Translations under genes and position numbers: made by a program
The notes under the pieces: generated by a model
What the model saw: the letters and a program-made list of their open reading frames with translations, nothing else
Told to the model about the DNA's origin: nothing
The model's database searches: none
NCBI RefSeq assembly: GCF_036346295.1
Contig: NZ_CP107819.1
Coordinates: 8,246,001 to 8,310,000 of the forward strand
DNA length: 64,000 bases
Origin: Streptomyces sp. NBC_00536
Lineage (GTDB): Bacteria > Actinomycetota > Actinomycetes > Streptomycetales > Streptomycetaceae
Reading direction: 5' to 3'
Part shown: piece by piece, positions 50,235 to 62,900 of the stretch
Layout of the letters: each line of letters opens with the position of its first letter
How positions within the stretch are numbered: the stretch's first letter is position 1

Positions 50235-51689
50235 ATGCCCTTTGAAGATGAGCTCGGTGCGGCCCTGCGGAGCGCCGGAGACGGATTCGTCCCCGGCCGC
50301 CCGGACTTGGTGGCCGCCGGCGAGCGGCGCGGCCGCCGACTGCTGGCTCGTCGCAGGGCCTCCGTCGTCGGGGGTGCGGCGCTGGCCCTGGCCGTCGTCG
50401 GATCCGTCGGCGCCTACGGGAGCGGTCTGATCGCCGTCGGCACCGCGAGCGACGGCAGGGCGAACGTCGCCGCCGCTCCCCTCCCCAACACTCAGACGGC
50501 CGCCGCCTCCACCCCGAGCACCGGGCAGCCGGGCGGCGGGGTGACCGCGGCCCGACTGATCGAAATCTACCGGCAGTTGCTGACGGACGGGCGGGTGAGC
50601 GACACCGCGGCGACCGTGCCGGGCGGCGCCGACCAGTCGCCGAACGCAGCGGTGGCGGGTGTGTACGACGACGGCCAGGGCCGCGCGGCCATCGCTGTCG
50701 GCCTCTCCCGCACCGACCCGCACGGGCAGGCGGCCGAGGACATGCTCAAGTGCCCCGACCCCAAGCTGGTCCCGTACGACGCCTGCTCCGTCGAGACGCT
50801 GCCGGACGGCGGCAGGCTGAACCTCTTCCAGGGCTACGAGTACCCGGACAAGCGCGAGCCCACCAAGCTCTGGCGGGCGATCCTGATCACCCGCGAGGGC
50901 TACCAGGTCGACGTGTCCGAGTGGAACGCCCCCGCGGAGAAGGGAGAGCCCGTCACCCGGACCAATCCGCCGCTGACCAAAGCCCAGTTGAAGGCCTTCA
51001 CCACCTCGGCCCTGTGGCGCCAGATCCTGACCCGGCTGCCCGCGCCCCAGCAGGCGCCGTCGGGAACGGGCTCCGCCACCAACACGGGAACCGCGGCGGC
51101 CCCCGGTGCCTCCGCGGGCACGAGCACCGGCACCCCCGTCGGCGCGACCCCCGACCGGGCCAAGGATGCGGGCGGCTCCACCGCAGGCGACGCGCAGCCG
51201 TCCGGCGGAACGGCCCAGACGCCCGACCCGGGCGATGCCGGCCGGGGCGACACGGGCCAGGAGAGCTCCGGCCACGGCGGTACGGTCGCGGTCCTGGAAT
51301 CCCTGGTGCCGAAGTCCGGCATCCAGGTCCTGCGCAGGGCCGGACAGCCCGGCTTCGGCTCGCTCGTGCTCGATGACGGCAAGGGCGCCTCGCTGGTCCA
51401 GGTCAACGTCCAGGAGGACATGGGCGAAGCCCTCAAGGACCGCATGAACGGCGCGGGCGTCGTCGTCCTGCCCGACGGCACCCGGGTGCTGACGGAGCAG
51501 AAGTCGGGCGAGAAGGGCGGCTCGGGCGTGCTCTGGTGGAGCGTCGACACGCTGCGCCCGGACGGCCGCCGCGTGGTCGTGTCGGCCTTCAACACCGGCG
51601 ACCAGGCGAAGGCGGCCACCCGTGCCAAGCCCATCCTGACGATGGCGCAGATCAAGGCCATCGCGCTCGACCCGAAGTGGTTCGCCTGA
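50235..51689 (+). CDS. Single-pass membrane protein paired with the SigE-family sigma factor
   Basis: 484 aa from ATG 50235. The N-terminal 42 residues are cytoplasmic (FEDELGAALRSAGDGFVP, GRPDLVAAGERRGRRLLARRRA). A TM helix spans about 43-62 (VVGGAALALAVVGSVGAYGSG). The outside part has two related domains that end TKAQLKAFTTSALWRQILTRLP and TMAQIKAIALDPKWFA, separated by a Gly/Ser/Thr/Pro linker. The duplicated module and its place 104 bp after the sigma gene match sigma-factor-associated membrane proteins. It could act as an anti-sigma factor or sensor, though no ZAS zinc motif is seen. A strong hairpin terminates the unit. Confidence 0.75.
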   Translation: MPFEDELGAALRSAGDGFVPGRPDLVAAGERRGRRLLARRRASVVGGAALALAVVGSVGAYGSGLIAVGTASDGRANVAAAPLPNTQTAAASTPSTGQPGGGVTAARLIEIYRQLLTDGRVSDTAATVPGGADQSPNAAVAGVYDDGQGRAAIAVGLSRTDPHGQAAEDMLKCPDPKLVPYDACSVETLPDGGRLNLFQGYEYPDKREPTKLWRAILITREGYQVDVSEWNAPAEKGEPVTRTNPPLTKAQLKAFTTSALWRQILTRLPAPQQAPSGTGSATNTGTAAAPGASAGTSTGTPVGATPDRAKDAGGSTAGDAQPSGGTAQTPDPGDAGRGDTGQESSGHGGTVAVLESLVPKSGIQVLRRAGQPGFGSLVLDDGKGASLVQVNVQEDMGEALKDRMNGAGVVVLPDGTRVLTEQKSGEKGGSGVLWWSVDTLRPDGRRVVVSAFNTGDQAKAATRAKPILTMAQIKAIALDPKWFA

Positions 51690-51703
51690 TCATCCATCCG
51701 GAG

Positions 51704-51752
51704 GCCCGCCCGGGCCGGTATCTGCCCGCAGCAGATCCCGGCCCGGGCGGGC
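51704..51752. terminator. Strong bidirectional hairpin between convergent units
   Basis: GCCCGCCCGGGCCGG pairs perfectly with CCGGCCCGGGCGGGC; inside it a second stem ATCTGC / GCAGAT closes a 5-nt loop. It lies 15 bp after the membrane-protein stop and 55 bp before the end of the convergent GNAT gene. It lacks a U-tract, as is common in Streptomyces. Confidence 0.85.
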
Positions 51753-51806
51753 GCCGCCGCTCCTGGTGGCGGCAGGACCACCAGCGGGGAATCAGACAGC
51801 GCGGAA

Positions 51807-52352
51807 TCAGATGTCGCCCTGGACCAGGGCGTGGAGATGTTCGTCGTGCCACCCGTCGGCGTGCAGCAACGCACTGCGCATGGTGCCCTCCAGGGAGTAC
51901 CCGGCCTTGTCCGCCACGCGGCAGGACGCCGTGTTGGCCACCGCGTGGCACAACCGCAGCCGATGCAGCCCGAGATCGTCGAGCGCCCACCGGCTGACTC
52001 GCTGCGTCGCCTCCACGGTGACGCCACCGCCGCGCGCCGCGGGCAGCAGCCAGTAGACGATCTCGGCGCTGCCGCCCTGCAGGTCGATGTCGCCCCACCC
52101 GATCAGCCCCGATGCCCCGTCGTCGGGCCGGGCGATGGCCCAGATCGCGCTGAGTCCGGCCCGCCACCGCTGCCGCATGCGCTCGATCCTCATGCCCGCC
52201 TCTTCCACGGAGCCGACCAGCAGGCGGTTCCATTGGCGGATCGCCTCGTCCTGACTGGCCGCCAACAGCGCATCGGCATCGCTGTGCCGCCAGGGACGCA
52301 GCTGCCACCCACTGGCCAGCGCGAGTACGGGCTGCTCCATTTCAGCCGTCAC
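51807..52352 (-). CDS. GNAT N-acetyltransferase (RimJ/RimL-like)
   Basis: 181 aa from GTG 52352, which overlaps the TetR stop; ATG 52340 (MEQPVLALASGWQLRPW) is the alternative. RimJ/RimL-type pattern: WQLRPWRHSDADALLAA, LIGWGDIDLQGGSAEIVYWLLPAARGGGV (acetyl-CoA loop), then ALDDLGLHRLRLCHAVANTASCRVADKAGY. It probably acetylates a small amine, protein N-terminus or antibiotic. Translational coupling to the TetR regulator suggests that the pair responds to a ligand. Confidence 0.85.
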   Translation of the reverse strand: MTAEMEQPVLALASGWQLRPWRHSDADALLAASQDEAIRQWNRLLVGSVEEAGMRIERMRQRWRAGLSAIWAIARPDDGASGLIGWGDIDLQGGSAEIVYWLLPAARGGGVTVEATQRVSRWALDDLGLHRLRLCHAVANTASCRVADKAGYSLEGTMRSALLHADGWHDEHLHALVQGDI

Positions 52353-52951
52353 CGGCAGGAGCCGTTCGTCCGCCGCAGCCCCCGGAGGAGCAGCTCGATC
52401 AGCCGGCGTGGTGCGTAACGGGGATCGCCGTCCTGTCCGATGCAGAGGTTGCCGATGCCGCGCATGAGTTCGTACGGCTGGACGCCCGCCTCGATCTCGC
52501 CGGCGTCGGCCGCAGCGTCGAGCAAGTGGGCGCAGACGGGCATCAAGCGGTCCAGGAAGAGCGTGTGCAGCGCGGTGAAGCGGTCGCTGTCGGACTGGAG
52601 GGCGTCCGCGAGTCCGTGCTTGGTGACCAGGAAGTCGACGAAGAGGTCGATCCACTGGCGCAGCGCCTCGAAGGGGGACGCGACCTCGCCCAGGAGGCGC
52701 GGGCCCGCCTCGGCGCACGCCTCGATCTGGTGCCGGTACACGGCGGTGACGAGGTCCGCCCGGGTCGGGAAGTGGCGGTAGAGCGTGCCCAGTCCGACGC
52801 CCGCCCGGGCCGCGATCTCCCGGATCGGCGCATCGATCCCCGAGGTCACGAACACCTCTGCCGCGGCATCGAGCAGCGTCTGCTGGTTGCGTACCGCATC
52901 CGCCCTCTTGCTGCGCGCAGACGCCCCTTTGGGCTGGTCCACACTCCCCAT
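52349..52951 (-). CDS. TetR-family transcriptional regulator
   Basis: 200 aa from ATG 52951 (MGSVDQPKGASARSKRADAV), preceded by GGAG; upstream codons to 53014 overlap the operator-like repeats. The HTH reads AAEVFVTSGIDAPIREIAARAGVGLGTLYRHFPTRADLV. The ligand domain includes the frequent LLDAAADAGEI segment. The gene is divergent from a hydrolase, and repeated GGAACA(G/A)CGATCCG sites lie in the promoter between them, so it likely represses itself, the coupled acetyltransferase and the hydrolase. Confidence 0.9.
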   Translation of the reverse strand: MGSVDQPKGASARSKRADAVRNQQTLLDAAAEVFVTSGIDAPIREIAARAGVGLGTLYRHFPTRADLVTAVYRHQIEACAEAGPRLLGEVASPFEALRQWIDLFVDFLVTKHGLADALQSDSDRFTALHTLFLDRLMPVCAHLLDAAADAGEIEAGVQPYELMRGIGNLCIGQDGDPRYAPRRLIELLLRGLRRTNGSCR

Positions 52952-52983
52952 CACGCACTCCGTCCGGTGGTCATTGACGAAAC

Positions 52984-53038
52984 GGAACAGCGATCCGTAT
53001 CGTAAGTGGAACAACGATCCGCTTTCAGCCTAGCTGAA
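52984..53038. promoter_or_regulatory. Probable TetR operators in the divergent promoter
   Basis: GGAACAGCGATCCG (52984-52997) and GGAACAACGATCCG (53008-53021) are direct repeats 24 bp apart. Each is a partial dyad GGA-N7-TCC. TTCAGC-CTA-GCTGAA (53024-53038) adds a perfect inverted repeat. They lie between the TetR start and the divergent hydrolase gene. Confidence 0.6.
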
Positions 53039-53115
53039 GGTGGGCGCTCCGCCCTACCCATGTCCGGCCAGGTGCGACGGCTGGCGGCAGGGGTCCATCG
53101 AAAGGCACGCTCGTC

Positions 53116-54111
53116 ATGAGCAGTCCCACACGCACGACCGACGTCCTCGGCTCGCCCGCGCCCGTGCTCTCGCCCGCGCCCGTGCTCTCGCCCGCGCCCG
53201 TACTCTCGGTCAGCCCGGTGGTGCTGCCGGCTCCCGGCCGCGCCGTCGACCTGCAGGTCCGCGTCTCCGCCCCGATGACCGGGGGCGAACTGCCGGTCGT
53301 CCTCCTCTCGCACGGGCTCGGCCCCTCGAACAACCTCTCCTCCCTGAACGGCTACGCTCCGCTCGCGAACTTCTGGGCGGCGCACGGCTTCGTCGTGATC
53401 CAGCCGACGCACCTCGACTCCAGGACGCTGACCCCTGGTCCCGGCGCGCCCGGGCCCGTAGCGCACTGGCGCACCCGGGCCGAGGACATGAAGCGCATCC
53501 TGGACCAGCTCGACGCGATCGAGGCCGCCGTCCCGCAGCTGCCCGGGCGTCTCGACCGGAGCCGGATCGCCGTGGCCGGGCACTCGATGGGCGGGCACAC
53601 CGCGAGCCTGCTGCTGGGCGCCCGGCTCACCGACCCGCACGACGGAACCGAGGTGGACCTGGCCGATCCGCGGATCAAGGCGGGCGTGCTGCTCGCCGCA
53701 CCCGGGCGAGGCGGGGACGCCCTCACCGAGTTCACCGTCGAGAACTACCCGTTCTTCCTCACCACGGACTTCTCCACGATGACGACGCCCGCGCTCGTGG
53801 TCGCCGGTGACCGGGACGAATCCACCTTCCTCACGGTCGCCGGCCCCGCCTGGCACACCGATCCGTACGTGCTCTCCCCGGGCCCCGCCTCGCTGCTCAC
53901 CCTGTTCGGCGCGGAGCACGGGCTCGGCGGGATCTCCGGATACGACGTCGCCGAGACCACGGACGAGAACCCCGAACGGGTCGCCGCACTCGCGCGGCTC
54001 ACCTGGGCCTACCTGCGCAGCACGCTCTACCCCGGGGATCGCGCCTGGCAGGCCGCGCAGGACGCACTGGCCGCCGGCTCCGACCCAGTCGGACGGGTCG
54101 CATCCAAGTAG
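53116..54111 (+). CDS. Chlorophyllase-like alpha/beta hydrolase
   Basis: 331 aa from ATG 53116. It begins with an 18-bp tandem repeat giving three SPAPVL units (residues 13-30). The hydrolase core has PVVLLSHGLGPSNNLSS (oxyanion), the nucleophile elbow AGHSMGGHTA (Ser in GHSMG), the acid VVAGDRDES and the late His in GAEHGLGGISGYD. The dienelactone-hydrolase/chlorophyllase-like group acts on esters. It is divergent from the TetR gene and probably controlled by it. No signal peptide is apparent. Confidence 0.85.
   Translation: MSSPTRTTDVLGSPAPVLSPAPVLSPAPVLSVSPVVLPAPGRAVDLQVRVSAPMTGGELPVVLLSHGLGPSNNLSSLNGYAPLANFWAAHGFVVIQPTHLDSRTLTPGPGAPGPVAHWRTRAEDMKRILDQLDAIEAAVPQLPGRLDRSRIAVAGHSMGGHTASLLLGARLTDPHDGTEVDLADPRIKAGVLLAAPGRGGDALTEFTVENYPFFLTTDFSTMTTPALVVAGDRDESTFLTVAGPAWHTDPYVLSPGPASLLTLFGAEHGLGGISGYDVAETTDENPERVAALARLTWAYLRSTLYPGDRAWQAAQDALAAGSDPVGRVASK
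53152..53205. repeat. In-frame 18-bp tandem repeat x3 in the hydrolase gene
   Basis: TCGCCCGCGCCCGTGCTC occurs twice exactly and once with one change, coding three SPAPVL units at the N-terminus of the hydrolase. Slippage could vary the linker length between strains. Confidence 0.75.
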
Positions 54112-54185
54112 GAGAGCGGGCGCCCCCTCAACGCGTCATGGGAGGATGCGATTCGGCCCCGGGGGAGTGGAGAGGAGCGGACTGC

Positions 54186-54806
54186 ATGGGACTCGATTAC
54201 AGCTACGAGATCATCACGCCTGCCCAGAACGTGACCCGGGCGCTGGCCGAGCTCGTCGAGCTGGCTCCGCGCACCCGTCGGGAACCGCCGCTCACGCTCA
54301 CCCTGCCGGGCGGTGACCAGCTCGTCGTCCCGTTCACGTCAAACTTCAAGAGCGATCCCGTCGATTGCTCGACGGACAGCGTGCTCGAACTCGACACGTC
54401 CCTCATGGTCGGCGTCGATGACGCGGTGCGCGAGTACGTCGAGGGCCGCGTCCTCGAACTCGACGAACTCGGAAGGGCAGAGATCGGGTACGTCTACCTC
54501 ACCGCCCGGTTGGCACCCGTGCAGCACCCCCGTCACGCCTCGCTTCAGTTCACTGCGGCCACATCGGGGATGAGTCGGATGTTCGAGCGCTCCGCGAGCA
54601 TCAGAGCGGCGTTCACCGGCCTCACCGCCGCCAGCGGCGGAGTGTGCTGCCTGCTCGATACCGAGGGTGACACCTTCCACGTGTGCTGGTTGAACGGCCA
54701 GGCGATCGACGAGACGGTCCCCGGCCCCCGTTTCGCGAACTACCGCGACCTCGCGGCCGCCTGGCCCGACCCGGGCCGGGGCTTCCGCCGGGCCGAGTCT
54801 GAATGA
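54186..54806 (+). CDS. Hypothetical protein
   Basis: 206 aa from ATG 54186 with AGGAG 8 nt upstream. It starts GLDYSYEIITPAQNVTRALA and contains DSVLELDTSLMVGVDDAVREY and GYVYLTARLAP. It is soluble, with a mixed alpha/beta pattern and no motif that I recognise. The family seems to be of actinobacterial hypothetical proteins. It is likely a separate transcription unit; 74 bp separate it from the hydrolase. Confidence 0.7.
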   Translation: MGLDYSYEIITPAQNVTRALAELVELAPRTRREPPLTLTLPGGDQLVVPFTSNFKSDPVDCSTDSVLELDTSLMVGVDDAVREYVEGRVLELDELGRAEIGYVYLTARLAPVQHPRHASLQFTAATSGMSRMFERSASIRAAFTGLTAASGGVCCLLDTEGDTFHVCWLNGQAIDETVPGPRFANYRDLAAAWPDPGRGFRRAESE

Positions 54807-55128
54807 GGCCCTGGAAGGGCCTGGCCGGGGTGCAGACCTGTCGGCAGACGACCGGTACCGGCGTCTGTCCGGCCGGCGCGGGACCCGCGCCCGGTGACCG
54901 AGGAAGCCGCGTCTCACCGGGCCCGCTTCTCCGCCGCGGCCGGCAGGGGACGCTGCGCTGCACCGTGGTCACTGCTCCTGCCCCTACCCCTGCCCCTACC
55001 CCTGCCCCTGCTCCTTCTGCCGCCCGGCCCCGGGCCCCGCGGACGCGGCCCGACGACGCCTTGCGGAGCGCACTCGTCTGCGGCAGGGCGCTCTTGTGCG
55101 GCAGGTCGGTCTGTAGTCGGCTGTGCGG
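54807..55128. other. Intergenic with 12-bp tandem repeats upstream of the amidase
   Basis: No gene is seen in this 322-bp stretch. TGCCCCTACCCC occurs twice, followed by a variant (54979-55014), a C/T-rich tract with no G except at unit starts. The amidase promoter must lie here, downstream of or overlapping the repeats. Confidence 0.5.
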
Positions 55129-56865
<1,737 letters not shown>

Positions 56866-56980
56866 CGCGGCTGCTCCGGCGGCGAACATTCGGCCGGAGC
56901 GGCAGGCAACCCCTCGGTCCGTGCCCGCATCCTCAACCACGAGTCCGTCCAGGGGGTTTCGAGTCAGGGGTTTCGAACAG

Positions 56981-59900
56981 GTGAAGGATCACGTGGGTAC
57001 GGTGGGTGCGGTGGGCACGGACGCGGACATCGTCAGGCCGCTCCCGGTGCTGCTGCGCGAGCACGCCCGGAGCATGGGGGAGAAGGTCGCCTTCGAGGAC
57101 CGCCGTACCCGGCTGACCTACCGTGATCTGGAGCGGAGGACCGGGCGCCTGGCGGGTCATCTGGTCGGTCTCGGCCTGGCGCGCGGAGAGCGGGCGGCGA
57201 TCCTGCTCGGCAACCGGGTCGAGGCGGTCGAGAGCCTGCTGGCCATCACCCGGGCGAGCGCGGTCGCCGTGCCGCTGGACCCCGCCAGCCCCGCGCCGGA
57301 GCTGGCCCACCTGCTGGACGACAGCGGAGCCCGCGTGATCATCACCGATCGCGCCCGGCTTCCCCGGCTGCTTCCGCTGCTGACGGCGCGCCCCGGTCTG
57401 ACCGTGCTGGTCGCCGATCCCATGGACGACGAGGCCGTCGCCCCGGAGCACGGCCACCCGAGCACGACCGCGCAGTCGCCCGGCCGGGCCCGCCCGCGAG
57501 CGGGCCGCTCGCCCTTCCAGGTCCCCCTGCGAGCGGGAGCCACGGATCGCGTCGAGCTGCGGTACGAAGACCTGTTGGGCACCGATCCGGCGACCCCGGC
57601 GCCGGACGACCTCGGGCTGGACGAGGTGGCCTGGCTGCTCTACACCTCCGGCTCCTCCGGGGCCCCCAAGGGCGTCCTGCTGACCCAGCGCAACCGGCTC
57701 GCCCCGGTGGCCGCCGGACTCGTCGGCGTCCTGGACATGTCCCCGCGGGACCGGCTGCTGTGGCCACTGCCGCTGCACCACGCCATGAGCCACGTGGTCT
57801 GCGTGGTGGGAGTGACCGCGACCGGCGCGAGCGCCATGATCCAGCCCCGGTTCGCAGTCGCGCCGGTACTCGCCGAACTGCGCCGTACGGACGCCCCGTA
57901 CACCCTCCTCGGCGGGGTGCCGACCACGTACTCCGCCCTGCTCGACGAGGTGCGGGGCAGCGCCGTCCCGGGCACGCGCGCCCTGGGCACGCGCGCCCTG
58001 GGCACGCGTGCCCTGCGCGGGTGCGTCAGCGGCGGTGCCTCGGCGGGGCCCGCGTTCCGCCGCTCGTTCGAGGAGATCTGCGGCGTCCCTTACCTGGAGC
58101 ACTACGGCAGTACGGAGGCGGGCCCGGTCACCATGGCGGCGCCGGGCGACCCGGTGTCGGCCGAGTCGTGCGGCCGGATCCTGCCCGGAACCCGGGTCCG
58201 GGTCGGTGGCGAGGCGGACGGACAGCGCGTCGGCGAGGGCGAGTTGTGGGTGTGCGGGCCCGGGGTGATGGCCGGCTACCACGGCCGGCCGGACGCCACC
58301 GCCGAGGTGCTGCGCGACGGCTGGTTCCGGACCGGAGACCTCGCCCGGGTCGATGCCGACGGGGAACTCGTGATCACCGGCCGGGCCGGTGACCTGATCA
58401 TCCGGGGCGGGGCGAACGTCCACCCCTCGGAGGTGGAGGCGGTCCTGCGGCGGCTGCCCGGGATCGCGGATGCCGCCGTGGCCGGTCGCGCGCACCCCGT
58501 CTTCGGCGAAGTGCCGGTCGGCTACCTGGTCCGCGAGCGGGGCCGGCGGCCCGGCGACCGGTTCGATCGCGCCGCCATCCTGGCCGCGTGCCGCCGTGAG
58601 CTGTCCGCCTTCAAGGTCCCCGCCGAGCTGTACGAGGTGGAGGAGGTCCCCCGTACCGCTTCCGGGAAGGTACGCAGGAACGCGCTCGCCGACGTGCCCG
58701 CGCGGCTACTGGAAGGGGCACCGGCCGAACGACCGCCTGCGGCTGCGGCCGCGGAGCGTCCGACGACTCCGATCCGGGGCTCGGCGACGGACGCGACGGA
58801 TCTGCCCGACGTGACGGACGCGACGGACGTACTGGCCCTGGTGGTGCGCGCGGCGGCCGACGTCCTGGGCTGTGCGCCCGAGGCGGTGGAGCCGGCGACG
58901 GCGCTGCGGGACCTGGGCATGGACTCGTTGACGGCGACGGTGCTGAGGGAGCGACTGTCCGCGGCCACCGGGCTCCGGCTCTCCGAGGCCGTCGCCTTCG
59001 ACTTCCCGACGGCCGCCGCACTGGCCGCCCACCTCGGAGCGCTCGACGCCGCCGAGCGGGCCGCCACCGCACCGGCGCCGCGCCCGCGTCCGGGCCCGGG
59101 CCCGGGACGCCCCGGTGACGCCGGCGCCGACGAGGGCGACGATCCGGTGGTCATCGTGGGCATGGCCTGCCGCTACCCCGGTGGGGTGAGCACCCCCGAG
59201 GAGCTGTGGCGGTTGGTGGCCGACGGTACGGACGCCATCGGCCCGTTCCCCGCCGACCGCGGCTGGGACACCGACGGGCTCTACGATCCCGATCCCGGCC
59301 GCCCCGGGCACACGTACGTGCGCGAGGGCGGTTTCCTCGCGGGCGCCGGCCACTTCGACCCCGGATTCTTCGGCATCTCGCCCCGCGAGGCGCTGGCGAT
59401 GGACCCGCAGCACCGGCTCCTGCTGGAAGTGGCCTGGGAGGCCGTCGAACGTGCCGGGATGGACCCCAAGACCCTGCGCGGATCGGCGACCGGGGTGTAC
59501 GCCGGGCTGATGTACAGCGACTACGCGGGCCGTTTCGCGGTGACGCCCGCGCAGGTGGAGGGCTACCTGGGCATCGGCAACGCCGGCAGCGTCGCCTCCG
59601 GCCGCATCGCGTACACCCTCGGCCTGGAAGGGCCGGCCATCACCGTGGACACCGCCTGCTCCTCGTCCTTGGTCGCCCTGCACCTGGCGGCCCGGGCACT
59701 GGGCCGTGGCGAATGCGACCTCGCTCTGGTCGGCGGGGTGACGGTCATGTCCACACCCGCGTCGTTCGTGGAGTTCAGCCGACAGCGGGCGCTGTCCCCG
59801 GACGGCCGCTGCAAGGCCTTCGGGGCGGCCGCCGACGGTACGGGCTGGGGCGAGGGCGTCGGGATGCTGCTGCTGAGCCGCCTGTCTGAGGCACGCGGTA

Positions 59901-62900
59901 GGGGCCTCAGCGCCCTGGCCGTGGTGCGCGGTTCGGCGGTGAACCAGGACGGTGCGAGCAACGGGCTGACCGCTCCGCACGGCCCGGCCCAGCAACGCGT
60001 GATCCGCCAGGCCCTCGCCGACGCCGGGCTGACACCCGCGGACGTCGACGCGGTCGAGGCGCACGGCACCGGCACCCGGCTGGGAGACGTCATCGAGGCG
60101 GAGGCGTTCCTGGCCGTCTATGGACGGGAGCCGCGGCAACGCCCGCTCTGGCTGGGATCGGTGAAGTCGAACATCGGCCACACCCAGGCCGCCGCCGGGG
60201 TGGCCGGCGTGATCAAGACCGTGCAGGCGATGGCGCACGGCGTACTGCCGCGGACCCTGCACGCCGAGGAGCCGAACCCCGCCGTGGACTGGCCGTCGGG
60301 GCGGGTGGCCCTGCTGACCACGGCCGTGCCGTGGCCCGCGGCGGACCGCCCGCGCCGGGCGGGCGTCTCCTCCTTCGGCATCAGCGGGACCAACGCGCAC
60401 GTCGTCCTCGAAGAGGCTCCGCCGGAGGACCGTCCGCGGAACGAGCCCCCCGCACCCGCCGCCCCGCCCGCACCCGCCGCCCCGCCCGGACCGTCGCGAG
60501 CGCCGCTGCCGTTCGTACTGTCGGCCCGGAACGTGCCGGGGCTGCGCGACCAGGCCGGGCGTCTGCTCGACCACCTGGAAGCCTCCCCGGACGCCGCGCC
60601 GGCCGACGTCGCGTACTCCCTCGTCACCACCCGTTCGAGCTTCGAGCACCGGGCCGTGGTGGTGGCCCGGGACCGGGCGGAACTGCTCACCTCGCTACGC
60701 GCGCTGGCCGAGGGAAAGAACCGGCCGGGCGTACACACCGGCGCCACCCGCACGCAAGGCTCCCTGGCCTTCCTCTTCACCGGGCAGGGAAGCCAGCGCC
60801 TCGGGATGGGTAGGGAGCTGTACGGACGACGGTCGCTGCATCCCGCCTTCGCGCGGTCCTTCGACGAGTGCTGTGCGCTGTTCGACCCGCTGTTGCCGAC
60901 ACCCCTGCGCGATGTGGTGTTCGCCGCCGACGGCACCACGTCCCGCAGGGGTGGCGACGCCCTCCTGCGGACGACCCGGTTCGCGCAACCGGCGCTCTTC
61001 GCCCTGGAGACGGCCTTGTTCCGGCTGCTGGAATCCTGGGGCGTGCGCCCCGACCTGGTGGCCGGGCACTCGATCGGAGAGGTGGCCGCGGCACACGCCG
61101 CCGGCGTGCTGTCCCTCGCGGACGCCTGCACCCTGGTGGCGGCCCGGGGCCGGCTGATGGACGCGCTGCCGGGCGGCGCGATGGCCGCCGTGGCAGCCGG
61201 TGAGGACGAGGTCGCCGCCCATCTGGCCCAGGTGGCGGGGGTAGTGGAGATCGCCGCCGTGAACGGGCCCGCCTCGGTGGTCGTTTCCGGGGACGAGGGC
61301 GCGGTGGGCGAGACCGTCGCCCGTTTCCGTGCCCTCGGCCGGTCCACGACGCCGCTGCGCGTGAGCCACGCCTTCCACTCGGCCCACATGGCGCCCATGC
61401 TGGCCGAGTTCGCCGAGGTAGTGGGCCGACTGTCCTTCGAAGCCCCCGAACTCCCCATGGTCAGCGCGGTATCGGGTCACGCGGCCACCGACGAGGACCT
61501 GCGCACACCGGAGTTCTGGGTGAACCACGTGCGCCGACCGGTCCGGTTCGCCGACTCCCTGGCACACCTCCGCGAGCGCGGGGCGTCCCGGTTCGTGGAG
61601 ATCGGTCCGGACGGCGTCCTCACCGCCCTGGCACGCACCTGCCTCACCGCACCGCAGCCCGATCCACAACCCGATCCGCAGCCGACCCCGCAAACGCCCC
61701 GAACCCCGGCCCCGCTGGTCCTCCCGACACTGCGCGGCAACCGACCGGAAGCGGGCGCACTGCTCGACACCGTGGCCGCGCTCCACGCGGACGGCGTTCC
61801 GGTCGACTGGCGAGCCGTCTTCACCGGGCGCGACGCACGACGCACCGCGCTGCCCACGTACGCGTTCCAGCGCCGCCGCTTCTGGCTGGACGCTGATCCG
61901 CCGCACCGGCCGGCCCCCGAACAGGGCGTCCCGGACAGGTCGTTCCTCCGCTCCCTGACAGCCACGGCGGACGACGACGGCCTGCTGCTGGAGGGGCTCC
62001 TCTCCCTCCGCGAGCACCCCTGGCTGGCCGACCACGTCGTGGCCGGCACCGTACTGGTGCCCGGGGCCGCCTTCGTGGAGATGGCCCTGTACGCGGGCGC
62101 GCAGGCCGGCACGCCCGTCGTCGAGGAACTCACCCTGACCGCGCCCCTGCCGCTGCCCGCGGCCGGGAGCCTGGAGCTCCAGGTGAAGGTGGCGGGCGCG
62201 GACGGTACGGGCGGGCGGGCCGTCACCGTCCACGCCCGCCACCGCGGCCCCACGGCGGGCACGGCGGGCACGGGCCCCTGGCGCCGACACGCCACGGGGA
62301 CGCTCGTACCACAAGGGGAACCGGACCGGGGACGGCTCGCCACACCGGCGGGGGACCGTCCCTGGCCCCCGTCGGGCGCGGTCCCGATCGACCTCGACGG
62401 CCCCCCGGGGACGCCGCCGGCCGCAGGAGCGTACGCGCGTCTGTCCCGCTCCGGACTCCGCTACGGGCCCGCTTTCCAGGGGCTGCGCGCCGCCTGGAGG
62501 CTCGGTGCGGAGGTGTACGCCGAGGTGACCCTGCCCGAGACCGCCGACGTCACCGCGTCGGGCGCGGCCGCGGCCGCGACGGAATTCGCCCTGCATCCCG
62601 CACTGCTCGACGCCGCGCTGCACACGGTGGCGCTCGCCGCTCTCCTCCCGGCGACGGACCGGGCACCGGGGGAGGACGAGACGCCTCCCCGGCACGAAGC
62701 GCGCGCGGAATCGGTCGCCTTGCCGTTCTCCTTCACCGGGGTGCGCCTGCACGCCGCTGGTGCCCGGCGGCTGCGGGTGCGCCTGATGTCGCCCACGGCA
62801 CCAGGCCCCGCCCGGCCCGGAGGGGCGGCGGACGCGCCGCCCGGCCACGTGGTCCCCGGGGCAGACGGCCGGATCGGGCTGGAGCTGACCGACGAGACGG

